IMG/VR virus record: IMGVR_UViG_3300009128_001970
Location: 1-64,000 of that record
Origin: a virus
DNA length: 64,000 nt
Direction: 5' to 3' (one strand)
Part shown: piece by piece, positions 58,001 to 64,000 of the stretch
Numbering within the stretch: position 1 is the stretch's first letter
Layout of the letters: every line of letters begins with the position of its first letter
Position numbers and translations under genes: made by a program
Notes under the pieces: generated by a model
The model's database searches: none
What the model was told of the DNA's origin: nothing
Seen by the model: only the letters and a program-made list of their open reading frames with translations

Positions 58001-58652
58001 CAATACATGCTGTTGAGACCATTAGATGGCCTCCCTCAGCAGCTTCCCTTAGCATCCTATAGTCAACACGCGGGAACCTATAGAAGCCCTCTCTGTAACC
58101 CCTACTAACGAGGTGGAACAAACGTTGGAGACCCTCGCTGGTCTTGGGCAAAACTACCAAATGATGGCGACGCTTCACTGGATCGTAAAACTTTCCAGAC
58201 TTCGTTTCCTCTTCATTTTCTACGGTAAGCCCAGCTTCTTCTTTACCGATATCAATAATTTCATCGTCGCGGTCTGTGACGGCGGTGAGCGGAGTCGTAA
58301 TTGCTTCCCGCTGTTCTCGTAATGAGAACAACGCTTCTTTATCACCCTTCTTTGCAGCCTGGCGAATTTCGTAATCCAGCTTCCAAGCGTCAAGGTCTGG
58401 ATGAACGTACATTTCACAACCAGGGACAAACCTAAAGGTACCCCCACGCTTCTGGACCTTTTCCGCATGAAGAAAAGCATGCCCAAATGAATTCATATGA
58501 CCATGATTTGTGAGACACCATCCGTCCATGCCGTTCTCAATGACAAAGTCGATGTGCTCTTGTGGATAGCCCAGCCCATCAAAAGTAGAAAACCCATCAT
58601 GAGAATGAAGGGAGATGAACTTATTTGGGGGAACCAGTTTAGTCTTACGCAC
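55038..58652 (-). CDS. dnaE: DNA polymerase III alpha subunit (DnaE-type replicative polymerase)
   Basis: 1204 residues from GTG 58652, chosen because GGAGGTTTT stands before it and the PHP domain then begins at once (FISLHSHDGFSTFDGLGYP). The catalytic centre is VGPGRGSAAGSLVAYVLKL and, about residue 514, GAPDIDTDVGDRD (the P-D-x-D-x-D aspartates). FNKSHAVCYAIDSYYCAWLL is the usual later motif; the end carries an OB-like part (YLLVTATALSGQTYRMF). Length and order fit bacterial DnaE1. Most phages with their own polymerase use family A or B; C-family enzymes in phage are less common. Confidence 0.95.
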   Translation of the reverse strand: MRKTKLVPPNKFISLHSHDGFSTFDGLGYPQEHIDFVIENGMDGWCLTNHGHMNSFGHAFLHAEKVQKRGGTFRFVPGCEMYVHPDLDAWKLDYEIRQAAKKGDKEALFSLREQREAITTPLTAVTDRDDEIIDIGKEEAGLTVENEEETKSGKFYDPVKRRHHLVVLPKTSEGLQRLFHLVSRGYREGFYRFPRVDYRMLREAAEGGHLMVSTACIGGPIAYEVFRHAQQVEFDDLKHTLLDDPSFHRNVMTGVGNAYQGLVDAVGIDDVHLELQFNKLPAQHLVNRAIIEFANNQGLQDKLVVTTDSHYARPEHWRERELYKKLGWLNYREFDPSKLPQSRDDLKCELYPKNAPQVWDTYLESTDGMDFYNDQVVKDAIERPHTLVHEAIQDIVPDRTMKLPSYVVPEGMTDDKALLEACKKGLVERGLANDPKYIERIKQELKIIKDKNFSRYFLTMEAIIKIAKKAMLVGPGRGSAAGSLVAYVLKLTDVDPFEYDLMFGRFLNPSREGAPDIDTDVGDRDLLLQLMKDEWGDENIIPISNYNTFKLKSLVKDISRFYGIPFNEVNKALSTVDEDVKRAVFKQGTDKNLFVLLYEDALAHSKKFRAFIEAHPEVAAPIQVLFKQNKALGRHAGGCIVAEDIAERMPLIKARGELQTPWAEGMNYKHLETFGWIKFDLLGLETLRIIQRTIELILQRKEGIEDPTFEQVYEWFNANMDPKVLDMDDQHVYEHVYAGGRWAGIFQLAGRGAQNLFKKAKPKSIIDIATLTSIYRPGPLTAKVDRLYIKAKNNPEKIDYGHPLIKEVLEETYGLIVFQEQIMKLCSVVAGFPEEETDTVRRSIMKRKASEAAESLAKARSIKEQFVAGSVKNGVDSQLADDLYEKILFFAGYGFNKSHAVCYAIDSYYCAWLLTYFEEEWLCAYLEAMSGNDKKRAKAFAEVKTLGYRVVPLDINYATKDWTILEGKKFMPSLLSCKGIGESAIDELVTSRPYKHIDDLLWDDIGKWRHSKFNKRALEALINIQAFESMDLIGDNKTFESYKQMHEVLIGKNSEIKKWTKKDPERGRRNFNEALLDTQGAGVWTRRERVENNVRHFGSFNAATLVPSEVQEKLAKMDIFPIDEINGHDLYWFLVSDVKPKLTKNKRPYLLVTATALSGQTYRMFCWSWDGETELPLYSLCVAEVKKNDFGYQTSMRKIKVLQL

Positions 58653-58671
58653 AAAACCTCCAATGTGATGT

Positions 58672-58677
58672 ATTATA
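58672..58677 (-). promoter_or_regulatory. Candidate -10 box TATAAT for dnaE
   Basis: Minus-strand TATAAT (context CCTCTATAAT) 19 bases before the GTG at 58652. No -35 consensus is visible. Confidence 0.35.
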
Positions 58678-58725
58678 GAGGGTATGAGAGGTTTTTTCAG
58701 CTTAACGTAAATTAATCTTGTGGGT

Positions 58726-59649
58726 TTAGGAACCCTCAAAAGAAAAATGACGGTTCGGGTCTCTGTACGACGGTATGAAGTCAGACTCTGGACGAGGGCT
58801 GGCACCAACGGCACCCGCATCCAATAACGCAAAATCAAGGAATCCCTTCATATATGAAGTTTTTGGCTTAAGATAGTCTGCTGCTGCACCAGAATTTGCG
58901 GCGTGGACCATATGCACCCACTTGTTGTCAAGCACTTCATAAAGAGTCTTAGTAGGACTATCATTATTGGGGTCAAGGAGAGAAATATCATCATAATACA
59001 GAAAATGTTCTTCTGGTAGCACATACTGAGATCGATCCATGTCTTTATACATTGTCCACCAATTAACTCCTCCCGTGTCTAGTATGACATCATAGCCATA
59101 ACCAAGCCTCTCGCACCAGCTCCCTGGCATAAAATTAACGTTCATGTTAGAAAGAAAATCTCGCTTAAAAAAATTACACATCACATGTAAATTCCACACA
59201 TGCTCGCCAGATCGTGTCACATGACTTTCGTCCGGATGTGTTGGGACCACCTTTCCGTACGCGCCGTGCTCATCTAGATATTCTTTAAGCTGAACGGGCT
59301 TAAACGCGAAACAATCCTGATCGAGAAACCCAAAATAATCAGGTTTTCTTTGCTGGACTACGCCATAAATCAAATTAAGCGTATGGCCCAGCTTATCGGA
59401 AGTAGATACATGACCTTGCGCTATTCCCTCTTGAAATTTCGCACAGAGCGGATCATTGTTAACAATAAGCTCTATATCATACTCTTTGCAAATCTCAATA
59501 ATTCGTAAAGAGGCCTCTGGGTGATACCCCATATTGTTATCAACAAAGATTAGTGTAACATCTTCGTCACGCATAAATGCTCGCAGCGTTTTCGCTTGAT
59601 ACTCAGCACAAAACGGGCTGTTATAAAATGGAATATAAATTTCAAACAC
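58726..59649 (-). CDS. Glycosyltransferase-like protein (GT-A type)
   Basis: 307 residues. IYIPFYNSPFCAEYQAKTLR and LIFVDNNMGYHPEASLRII match the start of GT-A enzymes, and YFGFLDQDCFAFKPVQL holds a D-x-D for metal-nucleotide-sugar binding. WCERLGYGYDVILDTGGVNW and EEHFLYYDDISLL follow. The target is unknown; hydroxymethylated cytosine in phage DNA is one candidate, the virion or host envelope another. Confidence 0.6.
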   Translation of the reverse strand: MFEIYIPFYNSPFCAEYQAKTLRAFMRDEDVTLIFVDNNMGYHPEASLRIIEICKEYDIELIVNNDPLCAKFQEGIAQGHVSTSDKLGHTLNLIYGVVQQRKPDYFGFLDQDCFAFKPVQLKEYLDEHGAYGKVVPTHPDESHVTRSGEHVWNLHVMCNFFKRDFLSNMNVNFMPGSWCERLGYGYDVILDTGGVNWWTMYKDMDRSQYVLPEEHFLYYDDISLLDPNNDSPTKTLYEVLDNKWVHMVHAANSGAAADYLKPKTSYMKGFLDFALLDAGAVGASPRPESDFIPSYRDPNRHFSFEGS

Positions 59650-59694
59650 TATATTCTAACCTCAGTATATGTCCTTTAGAATGATCACTCACTT

Positions 59695-60531
59695 TTATTT
59701 CCCTTGAAATCGTTTCCCTCGAAGATGCTTCTTTGCCCAATCTAGCCAAGCATTCGCTATTATGTCTACGTCACCAGGAGCTATTAAAACATTTTTACGC
59801 TTCTCCCAGTCTGGGCTAGCCCAATTATCAAGCATCTCTCGAATTTCTTCTTCTAAATCGCTTATTGATGATGTATTCTGTGCATAACCCATAATATGAG
59901 CGGACACTTCCTTCGGATCGAGATAATAGTCTTTCGCGCGATCAGATTCTGGCTCTCCAGAAATATCAAATTCGTCATATGCATACCGACCACCGTCAGG
60001 TTTTTCCATCCCTTGATAATAGCGAGGAAGGTTTTGTGTCATATGTTCCATTTCATGACGAACAGAATTTGAAATTTCTGTTCGAAGTGTCGATAAATCT
60101 GCACCTGTTAACTCTACAGGCTTTATAATCGTTAAATGAATTCCAGGGTCACCCGTCCTGTTAATATCATCTCCCGAAACATGCAGTTCTGAACCCTCGT
60201 TTACGAAAAGAGAAACGCTTAAATAAGCGTCTGATTCTTCGAAGTCCTCATCAGCGGCCTGCCTGTTTATTTTTCCGGGAATAAAGTCAATATCCAGATT
60301 ATACGCAGTCGTGGCTTGCGACCGATATCCTTCGTCATCGATTAAGTCATCTATTGTTAATACAACATAGCGCTCTCTATTTGTGGCACCATCCTTTACA
60401 AGGTCCATAATCGCTCTTGTAACACGATTGGACATCCCACGAGCAGACTTCACATTCGATTCCAAGAGATTATGCAGATGTAGCTCTTCTTTTATTATTT
60501 TGCTTAAATACTTTCTTGAAATACGTTTCAT
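59695..60531 (-). CDS. Metallopeptidase-like protein with N-terminal targeting helix
   Basis: 278 residues. RISRKYLSKIIKEELHLHNL is a diverged cargo helix. NSVRHEMEHMTQNLPRYYQG contains HEMEH (159-163), and YYLDPKEVSAHIMGYAQN supplies a later glutamate (Glu208), the HExxH...E zincin arrangement. The same layout (RHELEH, Y-x-Y-T-S-E-A-E-V) is the third module of the protein at 10977. A packaged protease is plausible; the substrate, possibly a host or virion protein, is unknown. Confidence 0.65.
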   Translation of the reverse strand: MKRISRKYLSKIIKEELHLHNLLESNVKSARGMSNRVTRAIMDLVKDGATNRERYVVLTIDDLIDDEGYRSQATTAYNLDIDFIPGKINRQAADEDFEESDAYLSVSLFVNEGSELHVSGDDINRTGDPGIHLTIIKPVELTGADLSTLRTEISNSVRHEMEHMTQNLPRYYQGMEKPDGGRYAYDEFDISGEPESDRAKDYYLDPKEVSAHIMGYAQNTSSISDLEEEIREMLDNWASPDWEKRKNVLIAPGDVDIIANAWLDWAKKHLRGKRFQGK

Positions 60532-60740
60532 GATAAAGCTTCCAGGCTATATCCTCTAACGTCTACAAGTCTATCATGAATAAGCAACGTCGTAATTTCT
60601 GGTGTGATAGACACCACAAGACCGCTCATTCCAGGTTCAAGAATATAAGATAGACCGTCATCACCGATACCGCAGTGGGTATCGACCACATGCGCTATCT
60701 TACCCTCTTGTACTTTGCTCTTCTCTTTTCTCAATTTCAT
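60528..60740 (-). CDS. Small barrel protein (70 aa)
   Basis: VQEGKIAHVVDTHCGIGDDG, YILEPGMSGLVVSI and TTLLIHDRLVDVRGYSLEAL follow the small SH3-like barrel pattern (P-G-x-x-G-x-V). It overlaps the J-domain gene by 41 bases and the peptidase gene by 4. Confidence 0.5.
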   Translation of the reverse strand: MKLRKEKSKVQEGKIAHVVDTHCGIGDDGLSYILEPGMSGLVVSITPEITTLLIHDRLVDVRGYSLEALS

Positions 60741-61455
60741 CTTTTAGCTCTTCTAACGATCTGCTTATTCCAGACTGTGTCAATATCCGCTGTAGGACTT
60801 CTGCACGGAGGGCAGACATACCGAAATTCTCACCCCAAATCCATGAGGCTTTTTCCTCAAGAGCCTTTATTTTAGCCCTCATATCAACTACTCGTTGTTC
60901 TAATAAGGGACGTAACTCTTGATCTAACATGTCAAAAGACAAATCTAAATCCATTGCAAGAGATAGTAGCTCTTTATAGTCTTCGCCATCAATTGCTGCA
61001 GATGCCCGCCGAAATATTTTTGAAAACTTCTCTTTTGAATCTTCTGGCGCTTTGTCAGGATGCGTTAATTTCGCAATTTCACGAAAAAGTTTTCTTGCCC
61101 ATTCTGGCGTGGTGTCTTTTTCAAGTGGGGTATTAGCATTCTTTTCTTTTGCTTCTCTACCCCACTTTTTGCCGCGGCGAGCCTTGATACGATCATCGCG
61201 TTGTTTTCGACGAGCATTCCTCTCTTCCCAACCATCTCCCTTTACGGGTCCAATATCAAAAGACTGGTTATCTGAGCTGGCGAGAGACTTTTTTTCATTA
61301 TTGTACTTTAAAAGAAAATAAGTGAGATCAGAAGTCCACTCCTCTTCATACTCAACTAAAACAATAGAAGACTCATCATAATAATTTTGCAACATTCGCA
61401 ATTCTGCCTTCAGCATCCGGACTCTTCTCTGAATTTGACGGGAAGTCGACGACAT
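60700..61455 (-). CDS. J-domain co-chaperone protein
   Basis: 251 residues. Long charged helices (QRRVRMLKAELRMLQNYYDE) lead to the J domain near 118-160: ARKLFREIAKLTHPDKAPED with the H-P-D triad, then FSKIFRRASAAIDGEDYKEL. After it another coil (LLEQRVVDMRAKIKALEEKA). J domains stimulate DnaK; here it may recruit the host Hsp70 to phage assembly or replication. Together with the phage GroEL it is the second chaperone component in the window. Confidence 0.75.
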   Translation of the reverse strand: MSSTSRQIQRRVRMLKAELRMLQNYYDESSIVLVEYEEEWTSDLTYFLLKYNNEKKSLASSDNQSFDIGPVKGDGWEERNARRKQRDDRIKARRGKKWGREAKEKNANTPLEKDTTPEWARKLFREIAKLTHPDKAPEDSKEKFSKIFRRASAAIDGEDYKELLSLAMDLDLSFDMLDQELRPLLEQRVVDMRAKIKALEEKASWIWGENFGMSALRAEVLQRILTQSGISRSLEELKDEIEKREEQSTRG

Positions 61456-61473
61456 AGCGTACTATAAGTATCG

Positions 61474-61860
61474 TCAATATCCCGTCTCCAATCGCGAATG
61501 AATGATTTCATCCTTTCGACAATACGCAGCAAAAAGCTCATCAGAATTAACCCCGACAAGGACCAGCACAGAGAAAAAGTAATTGAATGCATCAACAATT
61601 TCCTCTAAAAATTCTTCCCTATCAACTTCTTGTAATTCTGTGTCTCGATGAGGCTTCCAGTTTTTCAAATGTTGTAATGCCTCAAACATTTCTTCAACAC
61701 CACGTAGAGCCATATCTCTAACATGTTGCTGGTTCTTTTTATCAGAAAGATCAATCGGCCAAGTCGGATACTCGGTGGGCTTCTTTGCTCGTAATGTACG
61801 CATAAACTTTTCACGTAAACGAAAAATTTCAGCTAATTCATTGCTGACAGTCTCACTCAT
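61474..61860 (-). CDS. All-alpha NTP pyrophosphohydrolase-like (dUTPase/dCTPase type)
   Basis: 128 residues from ATG 61860. RGVEEMFEALQHLKNW and EFLEEIVDAFNYFFSVLVLV carry the E-x-x-E and E-x-x-D metal-binding pairs of the all-alpha NTP pyrophosphatases, and VNSDELFAAYCRKDEIIHSR with L-E-T-G-Y is the family end. T4 gp56 (dCTPase-dUTPase) belongs to this superfamily. It would remove dUTP or dCTP from the pool, which fits a modified-cytosine pathway. It overlaps the upstream gene by 8 bases. Confidence 0.7.
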   Translation of the reverse strand: MSETVSNELAEIFRLREKFMRTLRAKKPTEYPTWPIDLSDKKNQQHVRDMALRGVEEMFEALQHLKNWKPHRDTELQEVDREEFLEEIVDAFNYFFSVLVLVGVNSDELFAAYCRKDEIIHSRLETGY

Positions 61861-62092
61861 CCGTGGTTTCTCCATCAGAGGCGACGTCTTGTACTGCCTC
61901 AACCATTCGCTGAATTCCCTCCTGGAACGTTTCATGGTAATCCGGATGGATGTCCACTGTCCCTTCATATGCAACAAACGTCGCAGATCGAAGATTGTCC
62001 ATGATGTCTGTTCCTGTTAGGATTGCCATCTGCAAAAGCTGGGCGATATGTGATATCGCGTTATCTGTTAATTTCAATTCTTCGGTGTCCAT
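61853..62092 (-). CDS. Conserved small phage protein
   Basis: 79 residues from ATG 62092 with GGAGGAAAT before it. LKLTDNAISHIAQLLQMAIL, TGTDIMDNLRSATFVAYEGT and HPDYHETFQEGIQRMVEAVQ. The pattern A-I-x-x-I-x-x-L-L-Q-x-A-I-L-T-G-T-D is one I associate with large marine phages, function unknown. It lies between glycosylase and pyrophosphatase. Confidence 0.55.
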   Translation of the reverse strand: MDTEELKLTDNAISHIAQLLQMAILTGTDIMDNLRSATFVAYEGTVDIHPDYHETFQEGIQRMVEAVQDVASDGETTDE

Positions 62093-62547
62093 ATTTCCTC
62101 CACACATCGATTTTTATTATAGGAATTATCAGAAGATTGTAACCATCCGTGATAATCGCTCAAGGCATGATCATTTGGCGAGGTTTCTCGCCAATCTCCA
62201 ACGATGAAAATGCGGTATGTATCATCCGCATACTTTCCGCACCCGTAGAGGTCCTTCGCAGATGTCCAATTCCCCTCTAAAAATTCTTGACTGAAGCGTT
62301 TAAGCGTTTTTACCCGCTTGTTTGCTAATCCAAGCGCCTTGATGTAATGATACAATTCTTCTTGATCAGCGTGTGCTAGCACTTCTGGGGAAGGATAGCG
62401 CTGGAAAAACCTTTCAATCATCGGTTCAACCTGCTTACGTGATGTTTGGTTTAACAATAAGCACGTAACAAGAATTTTCCAACCATCTGGCCAGAAACGC
62501 TCTTGCAAAAGATCAAACGGCGACCTTGGTGGAACCCACGAATTCAT
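62074..62547 (-). CDS. HhH-GPD DNA glycosylase, MBD4-like
   Basis: 157 residues. DGWKILVTCLLLNQTSRKQV, YIKALGLANKRVKTLKRFSQ, LYGCGKYADDTYRIF and GDWRETSPNDHALSDYHGWL are the MBD4-like order: hairpin G-x-G-K-Y-A and the catalytic Asp in P-N-D-H. There is no iron-sulfur cluster end, as in MBD4. The family removes T or U (and 5-hydroxymethyluracil) opposite G. It overlaps the previous small gene by 19 bases. In a phage with altered cytosine this could repair deamination. Confidence 0.75.
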   Translation of the reverse strand: MNSWVPPRSPFDLLQERFWPDGWKILVTCLLLNQTSRKQVEPMIERFFQRYPSPEVLAHADQEELYHYIKALGLANKRVKTLKRFSQEFLEGNWTSAKDLYGCGKYADDTYRIFIVGDWRETSPNDHALSDYHGWLQSSDNSYNKNRCVEEIWTPKN

Positions 62548-62596
62548 TATACTCTCATCCTACAAAAAATGATAATATAAAAATTCGAAATTTACA

Positions 62597-62926
62597 TCAT
62601 TTAAAGTAGTTAAGTGCCCACATCGCAAGAGCCATACCAAACTGTACAACCGCAAAAACAGTGATCGCTTTTGTCTTGAAAAGCTTCAAGTCTTCAACTT
62701 CTTTTACCATGACCTGTAGCTGGGTGGGGGAAGCCACCTCATCGATTTTTTCTTTCCACATCTTAAGATCATCAACGCGATCTTCTCGTTCTCGCATTCT
62801 TGCAATTTCTTGCTTAAGCTCTTGAATTTCTGAATTCAAAGATTGAATACTGGCGGCCAAGGTCTCTAGCTCTTTGAGGACTAGTCTTGAATATTCACTC
62901 CACCCATCATTGTCTTGAGCTGGCAT
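62597..62926 (-). CDS. Coiled-coil protein with C-terminal membrane helix
   Basis: 109 residues. LVLKELETLAASIQSLNSEI and QELKQEIARMREREDRVDDL form a long coil; KTKAITVFAVVQFGMALAMW is the C-terminal membrane helix. This arrangement is typical of small phage tail-anchored coiled-coil proteins of unknown use. One-base overlap with the next gene. Confidence 0.55.
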   Translation of the reverse strand: MPAQDNDGWSEYSRLVLKELETLAASIQSLNSEIQELKQEIARMREREDRVDDLKMWKEKIDEVASPTQLQVMVKEVEDLKLFKTKAITVFAVVQFGMALAMWALNYFK

Positions 62927-63168
62927 TACTTGTTCTCCTCATTGCACTCGATCTCTACATGTAAATATTCAAGAATAGAAACAATTTTTGCTTGCACAAT
63001 ATGAAGCTCAGCGCCATCTCTACTCGCGCATGCATGTAATTCACACAGCTGCTCGACTACAGCGTCTCTAACTTCAAAAGCCTCTTGCCAAGGTACATCG
63101 TGACCGCATAATTTCTCTCTAAGAGCGCGAAGTCGCAAAATAGTATCAGAAGCTTTTGTGTTAGACAT
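62926..63168 (-). CDS. Small helical protein (80 aa)
   Basis: SDTILRLRALREKLCGHDVP, WQEAFEVRDAVVEQLCELHA and AKIVSILEYLHVEIECNEEN. All helical, four cysteines, no family recognised. It lies 57 bases below glutamine synthetase. Confidence 0.45.
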   Translation of the reverse strand: MSNTKASDTILRLRALREKLCGHDVPWQEAFEVRDAVVEQLCELHACASRDGAELHIVQAKIVSILEYLHVEIECNEENK

Positions 63169-63225
63169 ACTTTATCACCACGGAAACGAACGAACTATTG
63201 TTAAGTATTCGGTGGTGAGTGAGTA

Positions 63226-64000
63226 TTACACAAATTTCAGCAGTTCAAACACTACCCGATAGGGATCGCAATTAGAGGAAGGGCGCCGATCTTCGAGATA
63301 TCCCTTCCACTCATTCTTGGGGACAGAATTGGGTATTCTAACCGATGTATCTCGGCTGCCAATTCCGTGTGTAAATTTATTATAGCTTGATGTTTCGTAC
63401 GCACCGACGAGTCTGAGATCGTTTCCCGTTCCGTAATTTTCTACTGTTGAAGGATGAAATTGCTTCATCTTCTCTAATATCTCGTTAAAAGCCATCTCTC
63501 CACCAACATCTCTCATTTCCATTGTAGAAAAGTTTGTGTGGCAACCGCTACCATTCCACCCGGCATGGGGCTTGGGTGACCAATCGACCCCCAAGTCTTC
63601 GGTTTCAGATAATAAAGATAGCATATATCTAGCAACCCACAAATCATCACACGCTCGTAATGCGTCTTCTGCAAAACATTGAAATTCCCACTGGCCTGGA
63701 GCCACCTCTGCATTATACCCTACAATCTGAATTCCAATATCCCAACAGCCTGTTGCGTGAGACCTTACCAGATTACGCTTCTTTACCCTATCACCGCCAA
63801 CTGAACAATAATAGCGCGGGTCATTGATCGGTTCACCAGCTCCATCAGGCCAGAAAATATTTTTGTTCTGATCGGTTAAGAAAAACTCTTGCTCAAATCC
63901 GACCCACATATTTTTCTGAGGATTTTCATCTAAAAATATCCGCAACGTCTCGCGATAATTCGTCTCGTGGGGTGTTTCATCAACATTGCATACTTCACAT
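63226..64000 (-). CDS. Glutamine synthetase, eukaryote-type (GSII-like), N terminus outside window
   Basis: The frame is open to base 64000; about 258 residues are seen. VGFEQEFFLT carries the metal-binding glutamates, HAGWNGSGCHTNFST is the G-x-N-G-S-G-x-H-x-N motif, KFTHGIGSRDTSVRIP the usual R-x-x-S-x-R-I-P, and YLEDRRPSSNCDPYRV the E-D-R-R-P-S-x-N-x-D-P-Y end. Segment CEVCNVDETPHETNYR at the right edge fits the GSII N domain. It makes glutamine from glutamate, ammonia and ATP, an amide donor for nucleotide synthesis. Rare in phages. Confidence 0.9.
   Translation of the reverse strand, partial: CEVCNVDETPHETNYRETLRIFLDENPQKNMWVGFEQEFFLTDQNKNIFWPDGAGEPINDPRYYCSVGGDRVKKRNLVRSHATGCWDIGIQIVGYNAEVAPGQWEFQCFAEDALRACDDLWVARYMLSLLSETEDLGVDWSPKPHAGWNGSGCHTNFSTMEMRDVGGEMAFNEILEKMKQFHPSTVENYGTGNDLRLVGAYETSSYNKFTHGIGSRDTSVRIPNSVPKNEWKGYLEDRRPSSNCDPYRVVFELLKFV

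Noticed and set aside
1-64000. Bacterial chromosome fragment, suggested by groEL, dnaE, def, tilS, ssrA and glutamine synthetase
   Set aside because: The gene density, long chains of overlapping small genes, fibre, holin- and spanin-like genes, phage-type tRNAs and the repeated cargo helix fit a large phage. No ribosomal protein, rRNA or metabolic operon is present.

Overview
This window looks like part of a large tailed-phage genome, probably from a marine phage of a Gram-negative bacterium. About 95 densely packed genes, mostly on the minus strand, are joined by ATGA, TAATG or GTGA overlaps. No gap exceeds about 150 bases. There is a fibre-type structural protein at the left edge, a holin-like and a spanin-like protein, many virion-type proteins, phage tRNAs, and dozens of small SH3-like or single-membrane-segment proteins. 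Lipoprotein signals and an ExbB/ExbD-type pair point to a Gram-negative host. The one-piece tmRNA argues weakly against an alphaproteobacterial source. Terminase, portal and major capsid genes must lie outside the window.

Layout: 1-10.2 kb holds a fibre fragment, thymidine kinase, a cytidylyltransferase, four tRNAs, tilS, an ExbB/ExbD-like pair, lipoproteins, a membrane HExxH protein and an exported trypsin-like protease. 10.2-23.7 kb is one minus-strand block of enzymes that share a short helix of the form LLREYIRELLxE at the N terminus, between domains, or at the C terminus. It includes ADP-ribosyltransferase-like modules, a CCA-adding/poly(A) polymerase, a 2H phosphoesterase, HAD proteins, GNAT acetyltransferases, a DUF192 protein and metallopeptidase-like modules. 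23.7-26.3 kb (plus strand) carries a tmRNA, an FtsZ/tubulin-like GTPase and a P-loop kinase. 26.3-36.1 kb has a ppGpp-hydrolase-like HD protein, two small membrane proteins, a deaminase, peptide deformylase, a sigma-70 factor lacking region 4.2, GroEL, a 5'-3' exonuclease and a PD-(D/E)xK-type nuclease. 36.2-47.9 kb is a second set of virion-type proteins with diverged N-terminal helices, plus holin-like, spanin-like, superoxide-dismutase and pterin-dehydratase-like proteins. 47.9-64 kb carries dCMP deaminase, an MT-A70 methylase, a DHH phosphoesterase, sugar and glycan genes, a thymidylate-synthase-family enzyme with a dCMP-type substitution, a DnaE polymerase, a metallopeptidase, a J-domain protein, an all-alpha NTP pyrophosphatase, an MBD4-like glycosylase and a truncated glutamine synthetase.

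The most interesting reading is that the LLREYIRELLxE helix is a capsid-targeting and proteolysis signal like the N-terminal signals of T4 internal proteins. The 10-23 kb block would then be a cargo set packaged with the genome and injected at infection, with several ORFs being polyproteins cut at internal copies. The cargo (ADP-ribosyltransferases, acetyltransferases, CCA-adding and RNA-repair enzymes) would act on the host before phage transcription begins. The tRNAs, TilS, tmRNA, deformylase and ppGpp hydrolase would keep translation running.

Two promoter types are suggested by eye: TGGTATAAT (extended -10) before non-structural operons, and YATATTTA before cargo, virion and plus-strand genes. 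The second may be read by the phage sigma factor whose region 4.2 seems to be on a separate neighbouring gene. All functions are inferred from motifs; no database search was run.
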